This document shows, one piece after another, positions 22,948-33,002 of a stretch of 64,000 nucleotides of DNA. Under the pieces are notes generated by a model. The model saw only the letters and a list, made by a program, of their open reading frames with translations. It did not search any database and was not told where the DNA came from. Every line of letters starts with the position of its first letter. The first letter of the stretch is position 1. The stretch comes from Adenophora triphylla var. japonica (taxonomy: Eukaryota > Streptophyta > Magnoliopsida > Asterales > Campanulaceae): the NCBI GenBank assembly GCA_022495995.1, contig JAFEMH010001348.1:186001-250000 (forward strand), given 5' to 3'. The translations under genes and the position numbers were made by a program.

Positions 22948-23696
22948 ACAAAATCCTACAAGGTCCTCAACTCAAGGAAAGTAGCTCTCTTCATCAAAGA
23001 AAACATCATATGCAGATACGGGTTGCCAGCCGAAATCATCTCAGATAACGGATCCCACTTCGAAGGGGAATGCGACAGCCGCGTGAATTCCGAATAACCC
23101 GTCACAAGTCATCTCCTTACAGGCCCCAAACCAACGGAGCCGTCAAGGCAGCAAACAAGACTTTGGAAAACATCATCCGGAAAATGGCTGTCCGAGGCAA
23201 AGATTGGCCCGAGAAGCTACACCTGGCACTCTGGGGCTACAAAACATCAGTCAGAACGGCAACTGGGAAAACACCGTTTGCCCTCACATACGGAATGGAA
23301 GTCGTACTCCCAATCGAGCTAGAAATCCCCTCACTCCGTGTGTTGTTAGAAAGCCAGATCAACGAGGTCGAATGGCTCCAGAGTCGCCCTGATGAATTGG
23401 CCCTGCTAGATGAGCGCCAATTGAAGGCCATGGAACGCATCCGAGCCTACCAAGGGAGAATGGCCAGAGCCTTCGACAAGAAAGTGAAGCATCGGGAGAT
23501 CCGAGAAGGTGATCTCGTTTTGAAAGAGAAGCCCCCGGTCCGTGTCAACCCCCTCGGCAAATGGGAGCCTGTCTGGGTCGGGCCATACATCGTCCAAAAG
23601 ATCTTCTCCGGAGGAGCCATGCAACTTGCAGACCTCGACGGAAATCCCTTTGTACACCCAGTAAATGGTGACAAGCTGCGCAGATACTACGCGTAA
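22948..23696 (+). pseudogene. A2 integrase core end and C-terminal domain
   Basis: Same truncated integrase as 13404-14149. A small indel near 23085 shifts the frame after the SDNGSHF motif, leaving an open segment at 23070-23696. The catalytic Glu is Lys here (NGAVKAANK), while the left copy keeps Glu. The C-terminal domain to LRRYYA is intact. It could not act as an integrase. Confidence 0.75.
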
Positions 23697-23752
23697 AAAT
23701 ACTGAGTCAAAAAAAAAAGAGAAACAAAAAAAAAGAGTGCTAAAAGAGTAAT

Positions 23753-23803
23753 ACCCAACTAGGTTGAAAACCCGAAAAGGGCGGCCTAGGTAAAAAACAG
23801 GGT
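23753..23803 (+). promoter_or_regulatory. Long 3' hairpin, A2
   Basis: Three tiers: ACCC (23753-23756) with GGGT (23800-23803); CTAGGTTG (23759-23766) with CGGCCTAG (23782-23789); CCC (23771-23773) with GGG (23779-23781). Confidence 0.55.
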
Positions 23804-23875
23804 TGCACCAAAAAAAAAAACAACAAAAAAAACAAAAAAAACAAAAAAAAAATAAAAACAAAAATCGACCAGGTT

Positions 23876-23936
23876 GAACTACGAAGACCTGAGCTCCTCA
23901 AAATGAGGGGAACGTAGGCAGCCGGAAACGGTTCGG
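23876..23936 (+). promoter_or_regulatory. Two-hairpin 3' module, A2 copy 1
   Basis: Same sequence as 14337-14397: CTACG/CGTAG outer stem, CTCCTC/GAGGGG inner stem and CCG-GAAA-CGG second hairpin. Confidence 0.55.
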
Positions 23937-24165
23937 TCTAAAGCACAAATAAAAGTCAAAATCTGACATCAATACACTGATCAGACCATGAAAGCGTCTC
24001 GAAAAACTCTGAAGCAATTCAAATACTCATTACAAGTTAAAAGCTATTTGATGAGTCTAAGCCCGATTCATTCCTACAACTGGCAACCTGCTAAAAGAAA
24101 TTAAGATACATAATCAAACTAATGTGTCTGCCATGACAAGAAAGGGATACTCGGAAACCTCAGAG

Positions 24166-25677
24166 TCACTCCATGCCACTCGAACTGGCCTCTCCCCTCT
24201 TCTTCCCCTTTCGAGTCTTTTTCTTCTGAACAGGAAAAATGTCGGTCTTCCTCCTACCAAGCTCTGGTACAGGAACGGGATCTATCAAACCAGCCTCTGT
24301 CAGGGCCTTGGTAGCCCTAGCGTCATCTCTCATCCCCTGTAGTCGGGCTGATAGCATAGGAGTCCTCCTCTCCTGCATCTTGACATAAGCCTCATAGTCG
24401 GTCACAGCGTCTCCGCTCCTGTCATGAGGGTTGGCCCTCGCCTCGGCCCTCCTCCTCTCGGAAACTGTCAGGTCCTCCACACCTACAATGGCCTCACGCC
24501 GCCTCAAAATAGCCATCTGAGTCTCTCCAAAATGCCTCTCGTACCAATCCAGGTACCAAGTGGTCAGGAACACAGGTCTTGGACGCCTGAGGATAACCCG
24601 AGGAGGAAAGACGTTATACCTCCATGCTCGGGAAAGAAAGGAAAACACCGAAGGATCATCCATAGAAACAGGAGCCACCACCCTGGTGGCTATCTAGTCA
24701 AAGTCCTCCAAAGGAACCTGCTCTAAACCGAACTGTCTCAGAACCAAGGACGGAATATAGAAGCTGGACTGAGAAAGCCCCGGAAGCATGACCACATGAG
24801 ACCCGTCCTGAAGTACTCTGCGAGTCTCCACCCGCCAACAAGGCACTGACCATCTGATATCTTCTGTCTGGCGGCCAGCCATCCAACGCTCCCATGAGCC
24901 CTGATCATCAAAATCTAAAGCAACCCCTCTCCTGGCGAATGTCAAAGGCTTGATCATATCAGGAGTTTCCCGAAAAATCCCCAAGCGCTCCATCAGCCAC
25001 AGAGTCAAGAGGAACGGGCTGCCCCCGTGCATATACCGTCTCCCAGTAGCCAACCTATCGAGAGCATGAAAAGTCTCCCCTAGGATCAGAGGTACAACAT
25101 CTCTACCCAAGCGACAGTGGACGACTACATCCAACAGGGACCGATGACAGATCCCAAAAGAATAGACCATGAACAAGGTCCCGAACATGCAAAGTGCAAA
25201 GGCGTCCCAATAGGCATCATCAAGCAAGCCTAAACCCCTAAATCTATCAGGGAGACCAGAAATATTGAAATGATCGGGACCACAGTTCATACCTTGTGCT
25301 TCCTCCGGGGAAAGATGAAGGAGGTTGCACAATCTATCAACAAAAGAGGCCCCTCCGGGCAAAGGAACCGCTATCTCCTCCACCTCCGGGCCACCAAGCA
25401 AGGCCCGAAATTCTTCGACGGTCGGGACCATCTCATTGTGAGAAAGGCAAAAGACATGCCTTCTAGTATCCCAAAATGAGGAAGAAGCTCTCAAAAGCTC
25501 ATAATCCGGAACCAATTCTTTGAGGGACCATAAACACTTCACCTTGTACCTTTCTTCAAAGAATGACCTCCTCTCATGTATAATCTCCCGAGACCACTCT
25601 TTAAACTTGGTGAAGAATTGCATTTGAGAATTTTGGGATAATTTGGGTGGATTTCTCATGCTCACAATCCTCTCCAT
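24166..25677 (-). pseudogene. Antisense accessory gene 1 of A2, DUF7745-like
   Basis: One uninterrupted minus-strand frame apart from TAG at 24694-24696. The start MERIVSMRNPPKL at 25677 is chosen because homology begins there; the frame is open further upstream. The protein carries FKEWSREIIHERRSFFEE, LKELVPDYELLR, FCLSHNEMVPTVEEFRALLG, VVPLILGETFHALDR and FLLTLWLMERLG, as in plant proteins annotated DUF7745 (name from memory), related to PMD proteins. A Lys/Arg-rich tail (KKKTRKGKKRGEA) could be a nuclear signal. Function unknown. It lies antisense between integrase and polypurine tract. Confidence 0.65.
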
Positions 25678-25803
25678 GGTTTTTCTCTCCTTCTCCCCGA
25701 AAATGGCTGTTTGAACTAGTGGTTGAAGAAGATATTTGAATTTGAAATAAAGTGAGACCAGATCTGAAGCAAAATTAAAGGACAGTGTCAGAAGCCTGCC
25801 CCA

Positions 25804-25813
25804 TCCGCGCGGA
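25804..25813 (-). promoter_or_regulatory. Palindrome TCCGCGCGGA upstream of antisense gene 1
   Basis: Perfect 10-bp palindrome 127 bases upstream of the antisense ATG. The plus-strand context CCCATCCGCGCGGACATG also occurs upstream of the A LTR TATA box. Confidence 0.5.
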
Positions 25814-26132
25814 CATGATTGTCTCCCATCAGAAAAATCTTTGCAACAGTCCAAACTGCTGTACCAAAGGAATGTTTTGTCCCAGCCAAAGCCTGTCCAA
25901 ACCAGTTCATACACCAAACATCTACACCCTTGCCAAAAGAAAAAAAACCTAGGCTCATGCAACATTGCATTCATACTGCATTGCATTCATAAAATAAAAT
26001 CCTAAATTAATACATTACAAAAAAAAAAGAAAAAAAAAGCAAAAAAAATGTGCATGAAAATAAACTGTATCTGTCTAAATACAATCTCAGAAAATCAATC
26101 TCAAAAAAAAAATCATCAGTCTCGCAGGATCG

Positions 26133-29104
26133 TCAGTCAGAGTCCTCGGTGGCTGGGCCCTTCCCCCGGTTACTCTTGCGGCTCGGGCCCGCCTCCTCTG
26201 TAGCCATGAAAATCTCAGGCTCAGAATCATCGTCCTCGTCCCCGGAAGAAGGCTCGTCAAGACCAACCGGCACGCTCTGATAGGGAAAGCCAAGATCTGC
26301 GAAGAAATCATATCCGAAGGTGAAGGCGTCAGACTCCTGGACGTGCGAAGAAGATCCACCATGCTGCCAGACGTGTCCCTACCCGTAAGGATCTCCGAGA
26401 ATGACGTGGTCCGAAGGTAGTACCGCGGGGGTCAAGGAGAGGAGAAAGAGGAGTCTCAGAAGAAGTCTCTGAAGGAATAGGGGAAGCCTCCCGCCTGACA
26501 GGCGCCGGCCGTGGTCGCCTCGCTCTAGCCTGAGGAGCCCCGCAAGCAACCATCCTCCTGATAAATCTCTTAGCCCCGATCACCTTCTTCGTCAGCCTCT
26601 CCACGACCACCTCCGAAAACTGCACGAAAGCAAAAGCGTCAGAAACAGTTGAAGCGAAAAATGATGACAGGAGAGAAAAGAAAAGACAGAAGCAAGAAAA
26701 GAGGTGGGAAGGAAAAGCCATACCTTCATACCCGGACGAGGTCGGAAAGCTCGTGGAAGCCGCTCAGGCTGAGGGATCTGCACCCTCAATCGGACCCCAT
26801 CCTGGACATATGAAAAGTCCGTCCGAGGGTACCGCGGGACCCCTAACCCCTCTCTATCCGTAACTCCGGGGCGTCCTCAGCCTCCTCAAGACAAATACTG
26901 GGTACGGCTCAATCGCCACAAATGCCAAGAAGTGCTGGCCGGCTCGGTAATCATCCCAGGTCGCAGATCTATCACTCGGGTGCATCATATCGGCGGGAGG
27001 CTCCACCGGTGTCATCAAAGGCGAATTCACGCCATGCTGGCACGTCACCCTCTCTCCCAGATAATAGATGTCGCAAGTCAGACCTCTCAGAATCCTCCGC
27101 TGCACAGTCCATATCTCGCCTTCACCGCGCCACCTCGAAACGATCCCAGGGATAGAATATCATCTCCTCATCCGTCTCAGCCCTCGTCAAAGGAAGGCAA
27201 TCCGAGTACCTGAGAGTCGTGCGCCCTCTAGAACCCTTCTTCTCTCGGGCATGCTTGGACCAGGAGCGCATGGCCGGATATGCCCCGACGTACTCCGCCG
27301 TCTGTCGCCACATCGTGATCTGAAAGAACTCCAACGCCCATACCTGCGAAAGGTAAAAATCAAATCAATTAAGTGCGAAAAAGATGCGTGCTTAAAGAAA
27401 AAGGGAAAGCAAAAAAAAAAAAGGAGAAAGCTTATACCTCCAGAGCAAACTCGAAGCAGTAGAAGGAGCTCACAGCCTTCCGGCTGTATCTATCAAGAGC
27501 AAAGTAAAGCTCTGCCAGCCCGGCCTCTCCCCAAGAGACATCTCCAGCCATCTCCACATCCTCCAAACTCCTCAGCAAAGCAAAGACAGCCGTCCCCTCG
27601 GCATGTCCAAAAAGCGTGCTCGAAAAAGCGAACCATAAAAAGGCCCTAGCGATCTGCTCAGCGCCTATCCTCTCATCCCCAGCCTCATAGCTCCCGATGA
27701 TCTCCACAATCTTCCCATAAACCACGGCATACTCCATCCCCATCCCCTTTTTGGGAATGGGAGTAAAGCCCAGAAGAGCCTACAGGTCCACATCGCTGTA
27801 GCCGTCCCGCCACTCAATGCTGCGTCCATTGAAGGACAGACCCGTGATCGCAGCGTAATCGGAAGGCGTAACCGTAGCCTCGCCCCAAAAGAAGTGAAAC
27901 GTGTGGGTCGCATCCCACCAATGCTGCGCCAAAGCAAACATCAGGCCCTTGCTCTTAGGGAACTTAACCAACCCCCTCAAGCACTCAATGAACTCCCAAA
28001 GCCCGGTCTCAACGACAATCTGTCTCGGACTCACCAAAGCTCCTCGGCCCGCATTCGGAAGCCGGTCCCACAGATCAACTACAGACTCCACTGATCCTCG
28101 AGTCTTCATCTTATTCAACTGCTCCGTCACGTAGTTGTTTCCACCCTGCAATAAAACAAAAAAAATGAAAATGTCAAAAAAATTGCATTTGCACAAAAAA
28201 AAAAGAAAGCATACACATGCATCATTCATCACAAAAGTTTTGAACAAAATTCGGCAGCATAACGGCATGCAATAAACCTAGCCCCATTTTTTCTCGCACA
28301 AAAGGAAGCAGTTTTCAGCAAATCCCAATCAACATTCATACATGAAAAAAAAAATGAGAATCATACAAGGAGTCAACGGAAGTAAAAACTCCGTCCCATT
28401 TTCAAAAAAAAAATGCATACATGCATATCATCCATCATCATACATTCATCCAACGGAAGTAAAGACTCCGTCCCACTTTTCAAAAAAAAAAATGCATACA
28501 TATCATCCATCATCATACATTCATCCAATGGAAGTAAAAACTCCGTCCCATATTTCAAAAAAAAAATTCATAACACGGAGTCAATAAATCCGTCCCACTT
28601 TTTCAAAAAAAAAAAGAGGAGCATGCACACATTCTTATCAACAGTGCAAGAATCCTACATTGCAACAAAAGAAGTCCGTCCCAAATTCGGGAAATTGTTC
28701 ATCATGGTCTCATATTTCAAAAAAAAAAAAATGGCAAAAATGCCAATTCTTTACCCAAGCAAAATGCACATTTGAGTTACCCATATACTCATTACAACAT
28801 GCATAGCATCAAAATCAAGATTCAAAGCCAAGAACAATTTTTTTTTTCATAATTTTCGAAAAAAAAAAAGAAAAATCACCCAAAATTCAATTTCAAGCAA
28901 AAATCGACAAAGGCAATGAAAAGATTCGAAGTATACCGTTCGGAGACTCGGATCAGAAGCCCAATGTTGCCAAGTGTCGGGGTATGGCTCCTCCGCAATC
29001 GATTGCGAAAGAGTGTAATGCCTCCTCATTAGAACGAGCTCCAATCGTCTCTCCGCGACCGGACCACGTCCTTGACCTTGAAAAGCACCTCCCGCGTGTT
29101 CCAT
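26133..29104 (-). pseudogene. Antisense accessory gene 2 of A2: plant mobile domain (PMD) protein
   Basis: Four minus-strand exons can be read, all joined in phase 0 with GT-AG introns: 29104-28937, 28145-27438, 27343-26724 and 26619-26133. The PMD core is in exon 2 (LWDRLPNAGRGALVSPRQI, ATHTFHFFWGEATVTPSD, YAAITGLSFNGRSIEW) and continues in exon 3 (RRILRGLTCDIYYLGERV). Exon 4 ends in an acidic tail (GDEDDDSEPEIFM) and TGA. Breaks are TAG at 27780-27782 and frameshifts near 27120, 26840 and in exon 4. PMD proteins include Arabidopsis MAIN/MAIL1 and many transposon-borne copies. Confidence 0.7.
28376..28600 (-). repeat. ~75-bp tandem repeat inside PMD intron 1
   Basis: Units begin GGAAGTAAAAACTCCGTCCC near 28379, 28456 and 28530, with a partial unit near 28577. 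Each holds an A run and CATCCATCATCATAC. They lie within the inferred first intron (28146-28936). Confidence 0.65.
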
Positions 29105-29277
29105 TGCTTAAAAAATCGAAGAAAATGGAAGATTTTTGAAGGTTTTTGGGCCAAAATTGGCTCTCTCCTCGGTTTTCTCCCTCTCTCTCGTAAATGCAGA
29201 AGAGAATTTGAAAAAAACTGCTTGGGGAAGAAGAAGGGCGTTGGCCCTCATTAAAACCAATCTGATTCTCAACCCTA

Positions 29278-29287
29278 TCCGCGCGGA
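29278..29287 (-). promoter_or_regulatory. Palindrome TCCGCGCGGA upstream of the PMD gene
   Basis: Core of a perfect 12-bp palindrome ATCCGCGCGGAT (29277-29288), 174 bases upstream of the PMD start codon. On the minus strand it is preceded by CCC, so CCCATCCGCGCGGA is shared with the other two sites. Confidence 0.5.
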
Positions 29288-29413
29288 TGGGTTTGTAAGG
29301 GTCAAAATGACCCTTTTGCCCTTTAAAAATCTGGAACTCTGCAATTTGATCCTAGACTTAACAGAGTTAACCCAAGTTAACCAAAGTTAATCCCCTCTTC
29401 AAAAGAGCTTCAC

Positions 29414-29740
29414 GGCAGTCAAACGTAAGACCGATCTCCCCGAGAAAGATAACGGGATCCCGTATCTTTCATCAAAATCATTCAACGGCAGTCAAACGTA
29501 AGACCGATCTCCCCGAGAAAGATAACGGGATCCCGTATCTTTCATCAAAATTATTCCCCGGCAGTAAAACGTAAGTCCGATCTCCCCGAGAAAGATAACG
29601 GAATCCCGTATCTTTCATCAAAATTATTCCACGGCAGTCAAACGTAAGAACGATTTCCCCGAGAAAGATAACGAGATCCCGTATCTTTCATCAAAATTAT
29701 TCCCCAGCAGTAAAACGTAAGACCGATTTCCCCGACGAAT
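29414..29740 (+). repeat. 73-bp tandem repeat array with internal palindromes
   Basis: Units start at 29414, 29487, 29560, 29633 and 29706 (last one partial). Each unit has a near-perfect inverted repeat, AAAGAT-A-ACGGGA followed by TCCCGT-ATCTTT (29445-29469 in unit 1), so each can form a long hairpin. Units 3 and 4 have point changes in the stem. Confidence 0.8.
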
Positions 29741-29828
29741 ACGTCTGATTTTTCCCCAGCAAAGGCTAACAAAATCCCCAGCAAAGTCAATGGAATCCCA
29801 AAAGCCAACGGAATCTCGAGTAGAACTC

Positions 29829-29896
29829 GAACTACGAAAGGGCTTGATTCCCACTAGGGATACGTAGGTAGCCTATCATTAGGTCCAGCCCCTCGA
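29829..29896 (+). promoter_or_regulatory. Two-hairpin 3' module, A2 copy 2
   Basis: CTACG 29832-29836 with CGTAG 29863-29867; TCCC-ACTA-GGGA 29849-29860; second hairpin CCTA-TCAT-TAGG 29872-29883. Confidence 0.55.
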
Positions 29897-29959
29897 CCAA
29901 AACGGTCACCCTCTCCTTCGGCAGCAGACAAAGTCCACCGAAAGGCCATTTCAAATCAA

Positions 29960-30110
29960 GGTCCGAGGCACCTAAAAAGCCATCATCATCCAGGTTCGAG
30001 GCACCTAAAATGCCATCTCCAAGGTTCGAGGCACCTAAAACGCCATCATCAAGGTTCGAGGCACCTAAAACGCCATCATCAAGGTTCAAGGCACCTAAAA
30101 CGCCATCATC
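29960..30110 (+). repeat. 30-bp tandem repeat
   Basis: GAGGCACCTAAAACGCCATC recurs with GCACCTAAAA at 29968, 30001, 30031, 30061 and 30091. The period is 30 bases after a first spacing of 33. Confidence 0.8.
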
Positions 30111-30127
30111 TCTAGGGTCAAGGACCC

Positions 30128-30194
30128 GAACTACGACTGGCTTGATTCCTCTTAAGGATACGTAGGTAGCCTATCATTAGGTTCAGCCATCCGA
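30128..30194 (+). promoter_or_regulatory. Two-hairpin 3' module, A2 copy 3
   Basis: CTACG 30131-30135 with CGTAG 30161-30165; TCCT-CTTA-AGGA 30147-30158; CCTA-TCAT-TAGG 30170-30181. The inner stem keeps pairing while C-G has become T-A relative to copy 2. Confidence 0.55.
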
Positions 30195-30319
30195 CCGAAA
30201 ATGGTCATTTCTATCCCCTGCAGAGCGGATAGCCACCCGACCAAAAATGGTCATTCCTTATCCCCAGCAGAGCGGATAGCCACCCGACCGAAAATGGTCA
30301 TCTCTTATCCCCAGCAGAG
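30191..30319 (+). repeat. 46/47-bp tandem repeat
   Basis: CCGACCGAAAATGGTCAT (or one base different) starts at 30191, 30237 and 30284, each followed by TATCCCC and GCAGAG. Confidence 0.75.
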
Positions 30320-30401
30320 TTTCTTTCCAGCAACCGACTGCAGAACTCGCTCATCAGGTTCGAGGCACCTAAAATGCCATCATCTCCAGGGTCAAAGACC
30401 C

Positions 30402-30468
30402 GAACTACGGCCGGCTTGATTCCTCTTAAGGATACGTAGGTAGCCTATTAAATAGGTTCAGCCACTCG
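30402..30468 (+). promoter_or_regulatory. Two-hairpin 3' module, A2 copy 4
   Basis: CTACG 30405-30409 with CGTAG 30435-30439; TCCT-CTTA-AGGA 30421-30432; second hairpin CCTAT-TAA-ATAGG 30444-30456, changed in sequence but still fully paired. Confidence 0.55.
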
Positions 30469-30540
30469 ATCACTTGATCATCCTGCCAAATATGGAGCCT
30501 TACTCTTATCGACGACCCCGCTTCCTTCGAAAGTGCCGTC

Positions 30541-30553
30541 GCCGAGGGGCTAC
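30541..30553 (+). promoter_or_regulatory. Polypurine tract of A2
   Basis: GCCGAGGGGCTAC directly precedes the 3' LTR. Element B has GCCGAGGGGCTTC in the same place, so the plus-strand primer is conserved between the families. Confidence 0.65.
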
Positions 30554-32188
30554 TGTAAGTGCTCCAATTTGAGCTTGTTAGGATTTTCGTTAGAAAATTA
30601 ACGAAAGTTATAACATTTCTAACAATTCCTAACATTCCTAACATTTCTAACAAAGCAAGGGCAAAGTGGGCATTGTTATTTAAGGATAAACCAAGGAAAG
30701 GAATCAAAAAAGCAAAAGAAATTAAAGAAAACCAAAAATAGAAACTGCTGGAACAAAAACCGGTACATTAATTTGATTTTTTTTAAAAAATATTCCTTGT
30801 GTCCAAAGCCTGAAGCAGCATTTAATGAACAGTGCACGCTGAAGATCCCATCCGCGCGGACATGTTTGCATTTTTCAGAGGGCTATAAATTGAGCCCTCC
30901 AGTCTCAGAAAAAAAAGAGAAGAACACATTTCCTCAACTGCACTTTGGCGAAAATAGGGAGAAAACAGTGAGAATTCCATAGAATTGCCACCTTTTTCTC
31001 CACTATTCAACCAAAATCATACTCACTCAAACACTCTCATATTCAAGCCTTAAACACTCTTACATTCAAGCCTTCAAACACAAAACACAAGGAAGATAGG
31101 TATAACCTCCCTCTCCTTACCCTAAAATTCATCCATGCATGCATTTTCAAGCTACAAAATGTAGTTCATTCATCTTTTTGTCTTAGATCCAAGAAGATCA
31201 CCATGGAAGTTCATCTCCATGGATGATCTTCTACAAGGATCAACATTATTTTCAAAGTATTCTTACTTTCTTGCAAAGAAAACACATTTTCAAAACCCTA
31301 AAATCATTTTCATACATCAAATCTCATTTTCAAAGGATAAAATTCCCCTTCCCAAGCAAATGATGAAGTGCTTAGTCCTAATGTACCCCAAGGATGGTTT
31401 GATATAGTTGATTCACCACTAAAATGTCAAGTGATCACTAATCAAAACCTAGGGAAATGGGGACAAGCATGGATGCCAAATCCCCTTTTAAATCATGTTT
31501 TTCTTTCTTGAGAAGTTGCTGTCCAGTAGCAATTTTCTAAGACCCCAGTCCATGGTCTAAATTTTTGGACATAGATAAACTTTGAATTTGGTGTTGACTA
31601 CAAAACACTTTTTGTAGCCAACATCCAGAGCTTTCGATACATATTTTTACTTTATTTTTTTCGTGAGAAAAACTCCCTTTTCCAAATTTTCTTTTGAAGG
31701 TCAGATCACCAGTCTCTGGAAGTCCAGATCTCATATCTGAGATTTCCAGAAGGTTTTGAGTCCTCAAATCTTCTCCAAAATGAAAATTCTTTCACAGAAA
31801 TCTTATTTAAGGTGTCTGGAACAACTTTCATTCTCTACGTTTTCTCAGATTATGAAGTTTTGAAGCCCTTAAATCTATTTCAAAATCAAGTGTCCACTGC
31901 CTTTTTCATTCTGGCAGAAGTGTTCTTCAACTTCCAAAAATCTTTTGAGTACCAAATGATTTTCAGCTTGGAAGACTCGTTTTACGAGGCATTCCGGGTG
32001 CACACTAACGTCCTTCCCGGCATGTAACGTGACCTCCGAACCCAAATCTCTAATCTCGGGCATTTTTCAAAGTTTTGGCCCTTAAAACAAAAATGGCGTG
32101 GCGACTCCGTCTTTTTCCGGTTTTATTTGATTTTCAAAGAAACGCAAAATCGAATTTTCCCGCGAAATTTTGGTGGCACATCATCACA
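30554..32188 (+). repeat. Family A full-length 3' LTR (1,635 bp)
   Basis: Starts TGTAAGTGC after the polypurine tract and ends ATCATCACA. It is the only A LTR here with its U3 promoter (30554-30953). It lacks about 130 bases, near 31952, that the two truncated LTRs keep. Confidence 0.85.
30851..30890 (+). promoter_or_regulatory. Palindrome and TATA box of the A LTR
   Basis: TCCGCGCGGA at 30851-30860, then TATAAAT at 30884-30890. The palindrome ends 23 bases before the TATA box. The two 5' LTR copies lack this region. Confidence 0.6.
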
Positions 32189-32766
32189 GGTATGAAGAGG
32201 TTAACAGGGACCACAAGGAGATATTGGCTTGGGTACACTTCAACTGAGTCAACACTGGATCCTCTTTGTCAGAGTCTGGTTTTTCTACTTCCGGCTTATA
32301 AGGCCTCTTATCTGTCTTTGGCTCCGAGACGGCATTCCTTTTGTCACCCTTAGGCTGCTCAATACTCATCTGTCCAGACCGAGTCATCACATAGACATTA
32401 GATTTCTAGGGTCATCATTCCTACCGGAGGATTCTCGTTAGCTCTTTCAAAGTCGAGGCGGGCTCTTGCCGGCGTATGGCCAATTCCGCGATTAATCGAT
32501 TAACGGTACTACCGGAGGCGTAGGCCGCTTCTCGAACCCGATCCCGTGTTAACGGCTTTCGACCTTCTCGGGGTTCTCGACTCTACGATTGGCTTAGCAA
32601 TTGGCTGGTTTCAGCTTTACCCTCTCCGTTTAGAGCCTTCACAGTCTCATTCAAACTTTTCAAAGTCAACATGCAACAGGAGTTATCACTTTCAGGGTTT
32701 AGAGCCTGGCGAATGGCTTTCTCATCCGGGCCCAACAATTTTTTCAACAGAGTGGGATCACATTCC
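32189..32766 (-). pseudogene. Element C coding fragment, Gag/protease linker
   Basis: From 32766 downward the minus strand continues the C ORF (TLLKKLLGPDEKAIRQAL), then stops and shifts follow. At 32390-32184 it reads VLTQLKCTQANISLWSLL, the conserved segment just upstream of the Tat protease. It stops at the A LTR boundary (32188/32189), where A inserted. Confidence 0.65.
32762..32766. other. Target-site duplication of B, left
   Basis: ATTCC, matched at 44976-44980. Confidence 0.9.
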
Positions 32767-33002
32767 TGTAAGTACCCAAATCTGGCTCATGCCTTCCGGT
32801 CAAGTTTCTCGGCAATTCCGGTAAGTCTTCCGGTAATTCCCCGGACTTTCCTAGAGTTCCGGAACAATTCCGGAACTGTTCCAAATCATATAAGGGAAAA
32901 AAGGACTACTTGGAGCCAAAGAAACACATTTTTCTTTTATATGGAATTCCTTCTAGAAGACTGCCACCTTGCATGTTTCTAGAAGGAACTGCATGTGGCT
33001 CC

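Larger units (their letters stand above)
14428..23966 (+). repeat. Tandem duplication, right copy
   Basis: Direct repeat of 4788-14427. The first 2,895 bases have equal length and differ by few substitutions. The A LTR part has lost about 97 bases near 18116. The gag/protease part differs by many small indels. Similarity to the left copy ends at about 23966. Confidence 0.9.
17323..32188 (+). mobile_element. Element A2: long non-autonomous Tat/Ogre-like retrotransposon
   Basis: Truncated 5' LTR (17323-18583), primer-binding site, leader, gag-like ORF, protease ORF, integrase tail, two antisense genes, repeat arrays, polypurine tract and full 3' LTR (30554-32188). RT, RNase H and the integrase N-terminal half are deleted. 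The 5' LTR lacks its promoter region, so this copy should be immobile. GGTAT (32189-32193) follows the 3' LTR, but the left flank is lost and no target-site duplication can be checked. Confidence 0.85.

Noticed and set aside
26133..29104. PMD gene as a host gene
   Set aside because: It lies between integrase and polypurine tract of A2, shares a palindrome with the LTR and is decayed, so it belongs to the element.
29414..30319. Possible CRISPR array
   Set aside because: Units are contiguous tandem repeats with no unique spacers, inside a plant retrotransposon.
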